From contig NZ_WTYU01000001.1 of NCBI RefSeq assembly GCF_009827615.1, positions 455,001 through 519,000 on the forward strand: DNA of 64,000 nt, given 5' to 3'. Positions 18,539-27,679 of the stretch are shown piece by piece. Both the position numbers and the translations under genes were made by a program. Under the pieces are notes generated by a model. That model saw only the letters and a program-made list of their open reading frames with translations. It had not been told where the DNA came from and searched no databases. Numbering within the stretch: position 1 is the stretch's first letter; every line of letters begins with the position of its first letter. The stretch comes from Allopontixanthobacter confluentis (lineage in GTDB: Bacteria; Pseudomonadota; Alphaproteobacteria; Sphingomonadales; Sphingomonadaceae).

Positions 18539-19957
18539 TTATGCGGCGTCGCCAATACCCAGATCGCCCAGCTTGCGGTATAATGTGGACCGGCCAATGC
18601 CAAGCCGGCGAGCCACTTCGGTCATCCGTCCCCGATAATGGCCAATGGCCAGACGGATGACATCAGCCTCGATATCTTCCAGCGGCCTAAGATTGCCATC
18701 GGCAGTATACAGCATGACGCCCACGCCTTCCTGCATCGGATTGATGGCTTCATCAAATTCGCCCAGCATTTCGGACAATTGCGGGAAACTGTCGGCGGTG
18801 AGCGTTTCTCCGTCGCAGAACACCGCAGCTCGGAAAAGCACTGCCTGAAGCTGGCGGACATTGCCCGGCCAGTCGAACGCGGCCAGAAGGGACAAGGCCT
18901 GATCCGTGATGGAAAGCGTGCGCAGCCCCGGTTGTTCGCCAATGCGGGTGAGGAAATGGCGCGTCAGGGCAGAAATGTCGCCCTGCCGTTCGCGCAAGGG
19001 TGGCAGCACAATCTTGCTTGCTGAAATGGCTTTGAGCAGCCCTTCGTCAAAATGCCCGGTCGCGACCAGATCAGCCAGCGGCAGATTGCTCGCGGCAATC
19101 AGGCGCACATCCACCCGAAAGCCGTGTTTTGCGCCCACGGGCCGGACAATGCCGCTGGTCAGGGCTTCTGCCAGCACTTCCTGTAAAGGGGCCGCCAGCC
19201 GGTCGATCTCATCCAGCACCAGCGTGCCGCCATCGCAATGTTGCAACGCGCCGATCTGCCGGTCGAATGCGCCGGGAAAAGCGTTTTGTTCATGGCCGAA
19301 CAGGGCCGATTCAATGGAATTGGCCGGCACACCGCCGATATTGATGATGCGCAGCGGCGCTTTGGCGCGGGTGCTGGCCAGATGCATGGCCCGCACCAGC
19401 ATTTCCTTGCCCGTGCCGCTTTCACCTTCAATCAGGACCGGGCCGTGCCCGCGCGCGGTTTTGGCCGCATTGGCAAGCGCCGCCCGGAATGATGGCGCGG
19501 TGCCGATCATGGCATCGAAATCCAGCTTGGCGGGCATTTTTTCGGTCAGCGGCTGCAATTCGTCTTTCGGCGGCTCCAGCCGGGTGGCGCTGCGCAGCGC
19601 TGTCATCAGACGGTCGGGCGCGACGGGTTTGACCAGATAATCTGTCGCCCCTGCGCGCATCGCTTCAACCGCCAGCAGCGGCGATGCGCTGGTGGTCAAC
19701 ATCAGGATCGGCATGGCGGGGCGGCGGGATTTCAGTTCTGCAATCAGTTCGCAGGCCGCATCACCCGGCACCCATTGGTCAAGGATGATGGCAGATAATT
19801 GCATACCCTGTCGCGTGCCCAGCGTGGCAACCGCGGTTTCTGCGTCATTGACCACCAATACCCGCCAGCCTTCACGCGCGGCCAGCGCCGTGATCAACCG
19901 GCTTTGCGCCGGTTCATCATCGATCAGCATCAGCAATCGCGCCGTGTCTTCTGCCAT
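18539..19957 (-). CDS. NtrC-like response regulator with degenerate GAFTGA motif
   Basis: A 472-residue protein with a receiver domain (phosphoacceptor Asp60, Lys110), an AAA+ domain (Walker A GESGTGKE at 178-185, Walker B VLDE at 247-250) and a C-terminal Fis-type helix-turn-helix (EVARRLGIGRSTLYRKLGDL). The sigma-54 contact loop, normally GAFTGA, reads NAFPGA at 225-230. The ATPase may therefore be unable to open sigma-54 promoters and may act on sigma-70 promoters or by binding alone. No histidine kinase gene is adjacent. Confidence 0.9.
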   Translation of the reverse strand: MAEDTARLLMLIDDEPAQSRLITALAAREGWRVLVVNDAETAVATLGTRQGMQLSAIILDQWVPGDAACELIAELKSRRPAMPILMLTTSASPLLAVEAMRAGATDYLVKPVAPDRLMTALRSATRLEPPKDELQPLTEKMPAKLDFDAMIGTAPSFRAALANAAKTARGHGPVLIEGESGTGKEMLVRAMHLASTRAKAPLRIINIGGVPANSIESALFGHEQNAFPGAFDRQIGALQHCDGGTLVLDEIDRLAAPLQEVLAEALTSGIVRPVGAKHGFRVDVRLIAASNLPLADLVATGHFDEGLLKAISASKIVLPPLRERQGDISALTRHFLTRIGEQPGLRTLSITDQALSLLAAFDWPGNVRQLQAVLFRAAVFCDGETLTADSFPQLSEMLGEFDEAINPMQEGVGVMLYTADGNLRPLEDIEADVIRLAIGHYRGRMTEVARRLGIGRSTLYRKLGDLGIGDAA

Positions 19958-20183
19958 AATCTCTCAAAACCGTCCCGCTGCGGTACACAGGCACGATCTA
20001 GTCAAAACCAGTAAAGGTCCGATTAAGGACAAGAACGATTGCTGTGCGGCGGTGCCGCAAATGCAGCCTGCGTAAATGAAAATACGCCGGCGGCACGGGG
20101 TAAGTGCATCGGTAAGGGTTGCTGATGGCTGCGCTGCGCGATAGACAATGCCGCAACGACTTTTACAAACAAGGGAATGCAAG

Positions 20184-20309
20184 ATGGCTTCTGCAAAAGA
20201 CATGAATGCAGCAAACAAAACCTACGGCAGCTTTATCGGGCTGCTGAAATGGTCTGTTCCGCTGATTGCTATTATCGCCATGATCATCGTGATCCTGATT
20301 GCTGACTGA
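20184..20309 (+). CDS. aa3-type cytochrome c oxidase subunit IV microprotein
   Basis: A 41-residue single-span membrane protein. A polar N-terminus (ASAKDMNAANKTYGSFIGLLKW) leads into one hydrophobic helix (SVPLIAIIAMIIVILIAD). This is the pattern of the bacterial aa3-oxidase subunit IV family (COX4_pro_2). It is too short for ordinary gene calling. It lies 11 bases before the transhydrogenase alpha gene, an arrangement I recall in other alphaproteobacteria. Confidence 0.8.
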   Translation: MASAKDMNAANKTYGSFIGLLKWSVPLIAIIAMIIVILIAD

Positions 20310-20320
20310 GCGAATATAGA

Positions 20321-21451
20321 TTGCGTATTGCTGTTCTGAAGGAACGCGCTGCCGGCGAGGCCCGCGTTGCTATCATTCCTGAAACGGTGAAGAAATTTGC
20401 CGCTTTGGGTGCGACCCTTGCGATTGAGGAAGGGGCAGGCAGCAGCGCAAGTATTTCTGATCAGGCGTATGCCGATGCGGGCGCTGAAATAACTTCTGCC
20501 GCCAATGCGGTGGCAGGGGCCGATATAATTTTGGCCATTCAGGCACCTGATGTGGCTGATTTGTCGGGGGCAAAACCGGGCGCATGGGTCGTTGCCACTT
20601 TTGATCCGTTCGGCAGCAGGCAGCGGGTGGAAGCCTATGCCAGCGCAGGCCTGGAAGCGCTGTCGATGGAATTCATGCCGCGCATCACCCGCGCGCAATC
20701 CATGGATGTATTGTCCAGCCAGTCAAACCTGGCCGGTTACAAGGCGGTGCTGTCCGCGGCGGATGAATATGGGCGCGCCTTTCCGATGATGATGACTGCT
20801 GCCGGCACCATTACCGCGGCGCGCGCCTTCATCATGGGGGTGGGCGTGGCCGGATTGCAGGCGATTGCCACCGCGCGGCGGCTGGGCGCACAGGTTAGCG
20901 CCACCGATGTACGTTCTGCGACGAAGGAGCAGATCCAGTCACTGGGTGCAAAGCCGATTTTCGTCGAAAATGTCGCCGGTATCGAAGGCGAAGGCAGCGG
21001 CGGTTATGCCACCGAAATGAGCGAGGAATATCAGCAGGCGCAGGCCGAACTGGTGTCGAGCCATATTGCCAGGCAAGATATTGTCATCACCACCGCGCTG
21101 ATCCCCGGTCGCGCCGCGCCGCGCCTCATTTCCGATGCGCAGATCGCCACCATGAAACCGGGCAGCGTCATTTACGATCTGGCCGTGGCGCAGGGCGGCA
21201 ATGTGGAAGGCAGCATCCCCGATCAGATCGTGGTGAAACACGGCGTCAAGATCATGGGTTATTCCAATACACCTGCCCATCTGGCGGCAGATGCGTCTGC
21301 GCTGTTTTCCCGCAATCTGTATAATTTCCTCAGCGCGTTCTGGGATGCAGATGCTGGCAGACCGGTTCTGGATGAAGAAATCGGCGATGCCGTCCGGCTG
21401 ACCCGCGATGGCAAGATCGTCAATGAGCGGTTGCTCGGCCAAGGGGGGTAA
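20321..21451 (+). CDS. pntAA: NAD(P) transhydrogenase subunit alpha part 1
   Basis: A 376-residue soluble NAD(H)-binding domain (dI) of proton-translocating transhydrogenase. It starts with MRIAVLKER, the family's typical N-terminus, encoded by TTG. The alanine-dehydrogenase-like blocks MSMEFMPRITRAQSMD, GVGVAGLQAIATARRLGA (Rossmann loop) and SVIYDLAVAQGGNVEGS-like GSVIYDLAVAQ are present. With the next two genes it transfers hydride from NADH to NADP+ using the proton gradient. The TTG start and short spacing (11 bases) suggest translation coupled to the oxidase microgene upstream. Confidence 0.95.
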   Translation: MRIAVLKERAAGEARVAIIPETVKKFAALGATLAIEEGAGSSASISDQAYADAGAEITSAANAVAGADIILAIQAPDVADLSGAKPGAWVVATFDPFGSRQRVEAYASAGLEALSMEFMPRITRAQSMDVLSSQSNLAGYKAVLSAADEYGRAFPMMMTAAGTITAARAFIMGVGVAGLQAIATARRLGAQVSATDVRSATKEQIQSLGAKPIFVENVAGIEGEGSGGYATEMSEEYQQAQAELVSSHIARQDIVITTALIPGRAAPRLISDAQIATMKPGSVIYDLAVAQGGNVEGSIPDQIVVKHGVKIMGYSNTPAHLAADASALFSRNLYNFLSAFWDADAGRPVLDEEIGDAVRLTRDGKIVNERLLGQGG

Positions 21452-21453
21452 CC

Positions 21454-21786
21454 GTGGATTTTATAGCAATTCTTTCGATTTTCGTGATGGCATGTTTCGT
21501 CGGCTATTACGTGGTCTGGTCGGTAACACCGGCGCTGCACACGCCGCTCATGGCGGTGACCAATGCCATTTCATCCGTCATCATCGTGGGCGCGCTGATT
21601 GCTGCTGCCGGCGCTGGTAATCCCGTGGCCAAATGGCTGGGGCTGGCGGGAATTGTGCTTGCCAGTATCAACATCTTTGGCGGTTTTGCGGTCACGGCGC
21701 GCATGCTGGCGATGTATAAAAAGAAGGAACGGCCAGCGGCTGCTGCTGCCAAGGGGGCTGCTGCTGCCAAGGGGGACAAGGCATGA
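21454..21786 (+). CDS. pntAB: NAD(P) transhydrogenase subunit alpha part 2
   Basis: A 110-residue membrane domain (half of dII) with about three hydrophobic helices and the block SSVIIVGALIAA. It starts with GTG 2 bases after the stop of pntAA. The C-terminus has a tandem duplication giving AAAAAKG twice (an 18-bp repeat at about 21738-21773). The last four bases overlap the next gene's ATG. The split of alpha into two proteins is usual in alphaproteobacteria. Confidence 0.94.
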   Translation: MDFIAILSIFVMACFVGYYVVWSVTPALHTPLMAVTNAISSVIIVGALIAAAGAGNPVAKWLGLAGIVLASINIFGGFAVTARMLAMYKKKERPAAAAAKGAAAAKGDKA

Positions 21787-23342
21787 CGCTTCCTCCTCCA
21801 ACCCTCCTGCCGCCAATGACATCACAAATGCCGCCACCTGCGCCCCCTATGGCGCAGCAGTTTCCTGATATTCCGGCCGTGGGCGAAGCGCTGGTCAGCC
21901 ATGCGGTCAACCCGTGGGTGGCGCTTGCCTATCTTGCGGCTGGTGTATTGTTCATCCTGGCCCTGCGCGGATTGTCTTCCCCATCCACCAGCCGTGCGGG
22001 CAACCGTTTCGGCATGGCAGGCATGCTGATTGCCATTGTGACCACGCTGGTGACGCATCAACTGGCCAGCCTTCCTGAAATTCTGGCTGCAATTGCCGTT
22101 GGCGGCGCCATCGGCTGGGTCATCGCGCGGCGCATTGCCATGACCGATATGCCCCAGCTTGTGGCGGCATTCCATTCACTGGTCGGCCTTGCCGCCGTGC
22201 TGGTGGGCTGGGCTGCGTTCCTCAACCCCGAAGCGTTTGACCTGCTGGTGGTAACAGGCGTCAGCAGCAATCAGGATCTGGTCAGTATCAAGACCGCCAT
22301 CGGCCCTGTCAGCCGCGTGGAAATGGCGCTGGGCGTGGCCATCGGCGCGCTGACATTTTCAGGCTCGGTCATCGCATTCCTGAAACTGGCGGGCAAGATG
22401 AGCGGCGCGCCCATCCTGCTGCCCGGGCGGCACATCATCAATCTTGGCATCATTGTCGCCATTCTGGGCCTGACCGCAGCATTCGCCATGGGCGAGGTGG
22501 ATAATACCACATATTTTGCTGCCATTACGGTGCTGGCTTTCATCGTCGGTTTTCTGCTGATCATCCCCATTGGCGGCGCGGATATGCCGGTGGTTGTGTC
22601 CATGCTGAACAGCTATTCCGGCTGGGCGGCAGCGGCCATGGGTTTCACTTTGCACAATACCGCCATGATCATCACTGGCGCACTGGTCGGCAGTTCGGGC
22701 GCAATTCTGTCCTACATCATGTGCAAGGCCATGAACCGCAGCTTCCTTTCGGTCATTGCCGGGGGTTTTGGCGCAGAAGCAGGCCCATTGGGTGATGGCG
22801 CAAAAACGGACCGCCCGTGGAAACGCGGCAGTGCGGAAGACGCGGCGTTTCTGCTGAAAGAGGCGGAAAACGTCATCATCATTCCCGGTTACGGCATGGC
22901 CGTGGCGCAGGCCCAGCACGCACTTCGTGAAATGGGGGATGTGCTGAAAGGCCACGGGGTCAATGTGCGTTATGCCATCCACCCTGTTGCAGGCCGCATG
23001 CCCGGCCACATGAATGTCCTGCTGGCCGAAGCCAATGTGCCCTATGATGAAGTTTTCGAGCTGGAAGACATCAACAGCGAATTTGCGCAGACCGATGTGG
23101 CCTTCATCATCGGCGCCAATGACGTGGTCAATCCGGCCGCGAAAACCGACAAATCCAGCCCCATTTACGGGATGCCGGTGTTCGATGTTGAAAAGGCGAA
23201 GACGGTCATGTTCATCAAACGCAGCATGGGCGGGGTTGGCTATGCCGGGGTGGACAATGACGTGTTCTATATGGACCAGACAATGATGCTGCTGGCAGAT
23301 GCCAAGAAGATGGTCGAAGAGATCATCAAACATCTGGACTAG
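21783..23342 (+). CDS. pntB: NAD(P) transhydrogenase subunit beta
   Basis: A 519-residue protein with eight to nine membrane helices (about residues 35-330) and a soluble NADP(H)-binding domain (dIII). The dIII signatures are IIPGYGMAVAQAQHALREM, HPVAGRMPGHMNVLLAEA and GANDVVNPAAKTD. A Pro-rich N-terminus (PPPTLLPPMTSQMPPPAPP) of about 30 residues precedes the first helix and is longer than in E. coli. It completes the pnt operon. Confidence 0.95.
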   Translation: MTLPPPTLLPPMTSQMPPPAPPMAQQFPDIPAVGEALVSHAVNPWVALAYLAAGVLFILALRGLSSPSTSRAGNRFGMAGMLIAIVTTLVTHQLASLPEILAAIAVGGAIGWVIARRIAMTDMPQLVAAFHSLVGLAAVLVGWAAFLNPEAFDLLVVTGVSSNQDLVSIKTAIGPVSRVEMALGVAIGALTFSGSVIAFLKLAGKMSGAPILLPGRHIINLGIIVAILGLTAAFAMGEVDNTTYFAAITVLAFIVGFLLIIPIGGADMPVVVSMLNSYSGWAAAAMGFTLHNTAMIITGALVGSSGAILSYIMCKAMNRSFLSVIAGGFGAEAGPLGDGAKTDRPWKRGSAEDAAFLLKEAENVIIIPGYGMAVAQAQHALREMGDVLKGHGVNVRYAIHPVAGRMPGHMNVLLAEANVPYDEVFELEDINSEFAQTDVAFIIGANDVVNPAAKTDKSSPIYGMPVFDVEKAKTVMFIKRSMGGVGYAGVDNDVFYMDQTMMLLADAKKMVEEIIKHLD

Positions 23343-23345
23343 CCC

Positions 23346-23669
23346 ATGCGCGCCAGAATCCTGTGTGCAGTGATCGCTTATATAGCGGTGAGCGGCTGTG
23401 TCGACCGGGTGGTGGAAAGCCGGGTGCGCTCTGCCTTGTCGGATGCCGGCCTGTCAGATGGCAACGCCCAATGTATGGCGTCACGCATGGTGGACCGGCT
23501 GACTATCGGGCAACTGCGCAAGCTGGAAGAACTTAAAGCCCGTGCTGGCGAGGCTGAAAAACCAGCCCGCCTGCGCGATTATGTGGAACGTGTCAGGCGG
23601 GTGGGTGATGCTGAAGTCATCGCTGTGACCACCAGTTCCGCCGCGCTGTGCGCCGCAGGGCTGGGCTGA
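23346..23669 (+). CDS. Small lipoprotein, hypothetical
   Basis: A 107-residue protein starting 3 bases after pntB. A short signal peptide ends in V-S-G-C with Cys18, a lipobox, so it is probably envelope-anchored. The rest is helical, with two later cysteines (QCMASRM, ALCAAGLG) that may form a disulfide. I recognise no named family. It is likely carried on the pnt transcript by position. Confidence 0.7.
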   Translation: MRARILCAVIAYIAVSGCVDRVVESRVRSALSDAGLSDGNAQCMASRMVDRLTIGQLRKLEELKARAGEAEKPARLRDYVERVRRVGDAEVIAVTTSSAALCAAGLG

Positions 23670-23676
23670 CAGTGCC

Positions 23677-24093
23677 TCAAAATTTGGTGAAGCTGACCGA
23701 TTTGCAGAACACCATGACGCAGCCCTTGACCTTTAGCTTGCTGCCATCTCGCGAAACGTCGGCGTTGAAATAGCGGCCGTCTTCGGGGCTGTAACCCTTA
23801 CCTTCGAAACTGTCCGCATCGGGCGACAGGTTCCAGAAAATCGGCATCCCCAGCAATTTGCGGTTCCGCTTGGATTTGTCCGGGTTTTTCGCATCCAGCG
23901 CGCCGCCCTTGGGTTCTGCCACCAGAAACCGGTCAATTTTGCCGCACATGGAATTGCCGCATTCGTAAAAGGAAATGACCGAGCGGCCATCATCGGTTTT
24001 CCACTTGCCAGCGATGGATGCAGGCGACGCCATGGCAGGTGCAGCCGCAAAGCCGGCAAGAACGGTGGCGGCGACACATGTTGAAATTCGCAT
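23677..24093 (-). CDS. DUF2147 secreted protein
   Basis: ATG at 24093 follows AAAGGATATACC and opens a signal peptide cut near AMA-S. The mature protein (about 117 residues) has the DUF2147 pattern: GKWKTDDGRSVISFYECG, CGKID, NPDKSKRNRKLLGMPI and the closing VKGCVMVFCKS. Cysteine pairs are likely disulfide-bonded. Members are periplasmic beta-rich proteins of unknown role. The longer upstream frame was rejected because it has neither ribosome site nor signal peptide. It converges with the lipoprotein gene. Confidence 0.88.
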   Translation of the reverse strand: MRISTCVAATVLAGFAAAPAMASPASIAGKWKTDDGRSVISFYECGNSMCGKIDRFLVAEPKGGALDAKNPDKSKRNRKLLGMPIFWNLSPDADSFEGKGYSPEDGRYFNADVSRDGSKLKVKGCVMVFCKSVSFTKF

Positions 24094-24229
24094 GGTATAT
24101 CCTTTGGTTGGCTGGAAGTGTGGCACCTTGACCTTCAGGCGAAAAGTATTTTTATCATAACGTTTGCTGGCGCGTCTTGGTTTCACGGTAATTTTCGCGC
24201 ATCATGCCGGGTGGAAGAGGGGAATTACC

Positions 24230-25576
24230 ATGACAAAGCTGAACGTTGCCTGCTGGACAGGGGCCTGCTGGACCGGGGCATGCTGGACTGGGGCCTGCTG
24301 GACTGGGGCCTGCGTAAAGAGGTCCTGCCTCAAGGGAAACCATCTTGGAGGCGCCAGCCTTTCCACCACTTGCCTTACCCTTTTGGGCGCGGTCTTGGCC
24401 ACCGGCCTGATTGCCGAACCGGCAGCGGCAGGTGTCGTGGAGATTGCCGCTGGCGAAGGCGCGCAGGAACGGTTGCAGGAAGCCTTGATTATGGCGCAGC
24501 CCGGTGACGAGATCGTGCTGGGCGCAGGGCGCTTTGCCCTATCGGACGGATTGTCGCTGGATGTCGACAGTGTGACGCTTCGCGGCGCAGGCATGGATGC
24601 GTCCATTCTCGATTTCACGTCCCAGCAGGGTGCCGGCGAAGGGCTGCTGGTCACGTCCGATTTTGTCACCTTGCGTGATTTTGCGCTGGAAAACCCCAAG
24701 GGTGACGGGGTAAAATCCAAGGGCGCTGACGCCATCATCTATCACCGGGTCAGGGTAACATGGACCAATGGGCCAGCGGCCACCAATGGTGCCTATGGCA
24801 TTTATCCTGTCGAAAGCACCGGCGTGCTGATCGACGGTGCCAAGGTATCAGGCGCGTCTGACGCAGGCATTTACGTTGGCCAGAGCCGCGCAATCACCGT
24901 GCGCAATTCCATCGCCGAAGCCAATGTCGCAGGCATCGAAATTGAAAACAGCCGCGATGCGCTGGTGGAAGGCAATGTGGCCACGCGCAACACCGGCGGC
25001 ATACTGGTTTTTGATCTGCCCAACCTGCCAGTCATGGGCGGCGGGAACGTGATTTTGCGAAACAATCTTGTGGTTGCCAATGATGAACCCAATTTTGCCC
25101 CGCCGGGAAATATCGTGGCAAATGTGCGGCGCGGCACTGGCATATTGATCATGGCCAATGACAGCGTGCTGGTGGAAGGCAATATTCTGAAAGACAACCC
25201 CACTGCCCATGTGATGGTGGTTGCCTACACCCAGGAATATCAAGACACGCGCTACAACCCCTATGCCCGCAATGTCGTCGTGCGCGAAAATACCTTTGGC
25301 CGCGGCGGCGACGATCCGCAGATTGACGGCGCGCAGCAATTGCTGGCCGCATTTGGCGGCGCATTGCCGCCGGTGATGTGGGATGGGCTGGCTGAAGGCG
25401 AAACCGGCCTGACCGCAGATGCAGGGGTGGCCGGCTGGTCGCTCAATCTGAAGGCAGTCGGACAGGGGCTGGCAGCCGCACAGCCCGGGCCGATGGCGGT
25501 GGCTGCGCCGACTTTCCAGTTCGACGATGCCACGGTGGGCGCGCCGCAGCAGATGGAAGCGCGCCTTAGCAGATGA
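24230..25576 (+). CDS. Parallel beta-helix repeat protein (TIGR03805-like)
   Basis: A 448-residue exported protein. The mature part begins after AAAG near residue 67 and forms a right-handed beta-helix by its repeated short blocks (GVLIDGAKVSGASDAGIYVGQS, NSIAEANVAGIEIENS, NVATRNTGGILVFD). It resembles TIGR03805, whose members occur as two-gene pairs with TIGR03806 proteins; function unknown. The N-terminus is odd: before the hydrophobic signal core stand four exact ACWTG repeats and further cysteines (residues 7-40). The ATG at 24230 has GAGGGGAA upstream, and no later start codon would keep the signal peptide. Confidence 0.85.
   Translation: MTKLNVACWTGACWTGACWTGACWTGACVKRSCLKGNHLGGASLSTTCLTLLGAVLATGLIAEPAAAGVVEIAAGEGAQERLQEALIMAQPGDEIVLGAGRFALSDGLSLDVDSVTLRGAGMDASILDFTSQQGAGEGLLVTSDFVTLRDFALENPKGDGVKSKGADAIIYHRVRVTWTNGPAATNGAYGIYPVESTGVLIDGAKVSGASDAGIYVGQSRAITVRNSIAEANVAGIEIENSRDALVEGNVATRNTGGILVFDLPNLPVMGGGNVILRNNLVVANDEPNFAPPGNIVANVRRGTGILIMANDSVLVEGNILKDNPTAHVMVVAYTQEYQDTRYNPYARNVVVRENTFGRGGDDPQIDGAQQLLAAFGGALPPVMWDGLAEGETGLTADAGVAGWSLNLKAVGQGLAAAQPGPMAVAAPTFQFDDATVGAPQQMEARLSR
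24248..24312 (+). repeat. 15-bp minisatellite encoding ACWTG
   Basis: Four 15-base units start at 24248, 24263, 24278 and 24293, differing at one or two positions; a partial fifth copy follows. They encode Ala-Cys-Trp-Thr-Gly four times, inside the long n-region of the signal peptide. Confidence 0.9.
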
Positions 25577-26577
25577 TCAAACCTGTGTTTCTTGCGCTGG
25601 CGCTATCTGCTGCTGTGGGCGCGATGGCCACTGCATCGCAGCCGCTTGAAGGCGTAAGCGATGCGGCCATTACCGATGGCGGGCTGGTTACCAAACTGTC
25701 TGATTTCGGCTTTTTTGCAGATGGCGTTGCCCAGCTTCCTGCGGACGGCGTCATTCCCTACCGGCTCAACACCCCGCTATTTTCCGACGGCGCTGAAAAA
25801 CTGCGTTTCGTATATCTGCCGCCTGGTGCGCAGGCCGTTGCAGACGGGGAAGGCCTGCTGGCGCTGCCGGTTGGCGCGGCGCTGATTAAGACATTTGCCT
25901 TTACGCAGAATGGCAGGCGGCAATTGGTGGAAACGCGGGTGCTGCTGCACCGGGCAGATGGCTGGACGGCGCTGCCCTATCAATGGAACGACGACCAGAC
26001 AGAGGCACGGCTGGTGATTGCAGGGGCGCGGGTGCCCATCACCACACCTGCCGGGGAAACCATCAGCTACCGCGTTCCCAACAAGAACCAGTGCAAGGAA
26101 TGTCACGGGCTGAACGGCGCTGTCATTCCGATCGGGCCAAAGGCCCGCAACCTGTCTGCTGACTGGCTGGCGCAGCAGGTGGCCAGCGGACGGCTGGACC
26201 GGATGCCGCAGGTCGCCGCATTCCTGCCAGTATGGGAAACTGGGGCGGAGCAGCCAGCCGCTGCTGCAGCGCGCGCCTATCTGGATGTGAATTGTGCCCA
26301 TTGCCACCAGCCCGGTGCCACGGCCTCCAATTCCGGGCTGGACCTGCGCTGGCAGCAGCATGATGCCCACGCCATCGGGATTGGCAAACGGCCGGTGGCA
26401 GCAGGGCGCGGGTCTGGCGGGCATGAATTCGATATTGTTCCGGGGCGCAGTGACGCGTCCATTCTGGTCCACCGCATGAAAAGTCTGGAAGGTGGGGTGG
26501 CGATGCCGGAACTGGGGAAATCGACCCTTGATCATGATGGTATCGCAGTGGTGGAACGCTGGATTGATGGAATCTGA
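25573..26577 (+). CDS. Diheme c-type cytochrome, HNE_0200/SO2930-like
   Basis: A 334-residue exported protein that overlaps the beta-helix gene by 4 bases. A signal peptide (about 21 residues) is followed by a beta-rich domain, then two heme c sites, CKECH at 174-178 and CAHCH at 241-245. Blocks such as DGVIPYRLNTPLFSDGAEK and YRVPNKNQCKECHG match the TIGR03806 family found beside TIGR03805 proteins. Two hemes and export point to periplasmic electron transfer. The partner's beta-helix may bind a polymer or sugar. The pair's real substrate is unknown. Confidence 0.88.
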   Translation: MIKPVFLALALSAAVGAMATASQPLEGVSDAAITDGGLVTKLSDFGFFADGVAQLPADGVIPYRLNTPLFSDGAEKLRFVYLPPGAQAVADGEGLLALPVGAALIKTFAFTQNGRRQLVETRVLLHRADGWTALPYQWNDDQTEARLVIAGARVPITTPAGETISYRVPNKNQCKECHGLNGAVIPIGPKARNLSADWLAQQVASGRLDRMPQVAAFLPVWETGAEQPAAAAARAYLDVNCAHCHQPGATASNSGLDLRWQQHDAHAIGIGKRPVAAGRGSGGHEFDIVPGRSDASILVHRMKSLEGGVAMPELGKSTLDHDGIAVVERWIDGI

Positions 26578-26581
26578 CAGC

Positions 26582-27544
26582 ATGAAACGGGCAGGGTGGA
26601 TATTGCTGATACTGGCCGCAACTCTGCTGGCCGCATTCCTTGTCTTTCGCACGCCCGATACAGACCCGGCTGCAATGCGGGCCAAATATGCGGGCCCACC
26701 ATCGCAATTCGTCACTCTGCCAGATGGGCTTACAGTGCATTTGCGCGATGAAGGCCCGCGCGGTGCGCCCGTCATCCTGCTGCTGCACGGATCAAACGCT
26801 GATCTGAGCGCGTGGGACGATTGGGCTGCACGGCTGAAAGACCAGTATCGCATTGTTCGCTATGACCAGATTGGCCACGGGCTTACCGGCCCTGCGCCAG
26901 ACGGCGATTATATTCAGGCCGCCTTTGCGGGCACCATTGATCAGGTGGCGGACACATTGGGCATTGACCGATTTGTCCTCGGCGGAAATTCGATGGGCGG
27001 CGGTATTGCCCTGGCCTATGCGTTGAACCATCCACAGAGGCTTGACGGACTGGTCCTGGTGGATGCGGCAGGCGCGCCGGTCAGGCGTGAAGGAGGCGGA
27101 AATATCGGCTTCACCCTGGCACGGATGCCGGGCATCAACCGGCTGATGACGCAGATAACACCGCGCACACTGGTCGAGCGCAGCTTGCGGCAGAGCGTGT
27201 CCAACACCGCGATTGTCACCCCTGCATCGGTTGACCGCTATTGGGAAATGCTGCGCTATCCGGGTAACAGGGCGGCCACTGCGGCGCGGTTTGGCCGCAA
27301 GCGTGAACCCTTTACTGAAAAAGCTGTGCAGAACATGGCGGTGCCAACGCTGGTGATGTGGGGGCAGGAAGATGCGTTCATTCCCTATGCCGCTGCTGGC
27401 TGGTTTGCGAAGAACCTGCCAGCTGCCACGAGCGTTTCCTATCCGCAAATCGGCCATTTGCCGATGCAGGAAGCGCCTGACGCAAGTGCGGCTGACCTGC
27501 GCCGCTGGCTTGGTAAATTGCCATTAACCACGCAAACACGCTGA
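26582..27544 (+). CDS. Alpha/beta hydrolase with N-terminal membrane anchor
   Basis: A 320-residue alpha/beta hydrolase. One hydrophobic segment at residues 4-22 looks like an uncleaved anchor or signal. The oxyanion block is LLLHGSNADLSAW, the nucleophile elbow GNSMGGG, and the acid and base are in WGQEDAFIP and IGHLPMQEAP. The ATG at 26582, behind GGAA, lies 4 bases after the cytochrome stop; another ATG at 26567 would overlap it. It is probably the third gene of the beta-helix/cytochrome operon, but the reaction is not known. Confidence 0.88.
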   Translation: MKRAGWILLILAATLLAAFLVFRTPDTDPAAMRAKYAGPPSQFVTLPDGLTVHLRDEGPRGAPVILLLHGSNADLSAWDDWAARLKDQYRIVRYDQIGHGLTGPAPDGDYIQAAFAGTIDQVADTLGIDRFVLGGNSMGGGIALAYALNHPQRLDGLVLVDAAGAPVRREGGGNIGFTLARMPGINRLMTQITPRTLVERSLRQSVSNTAIVTPASVDRYWEMLRYPGNRAATAARFGRKREPFTEKAVQNMAVPTLVMWGQEDAFIPYAAAGWFAKNLPAATSVSYPQIGHLPMQEAPDASAADLRRWLGKLPLTTQTR

Positions 27545-27679
27545 TCCGGCCGGGCTTCCAAGGCGGGTGGACTGGCAGGCAAGGGCTGGTTAAGCCGCTT
27601 TGAATGGGCCAGAAATGCTGGCCTGAACACTTGCGTGAACTTTGGCCGCAAAACTGGCCTGAACAAGGGGCATAATTCG

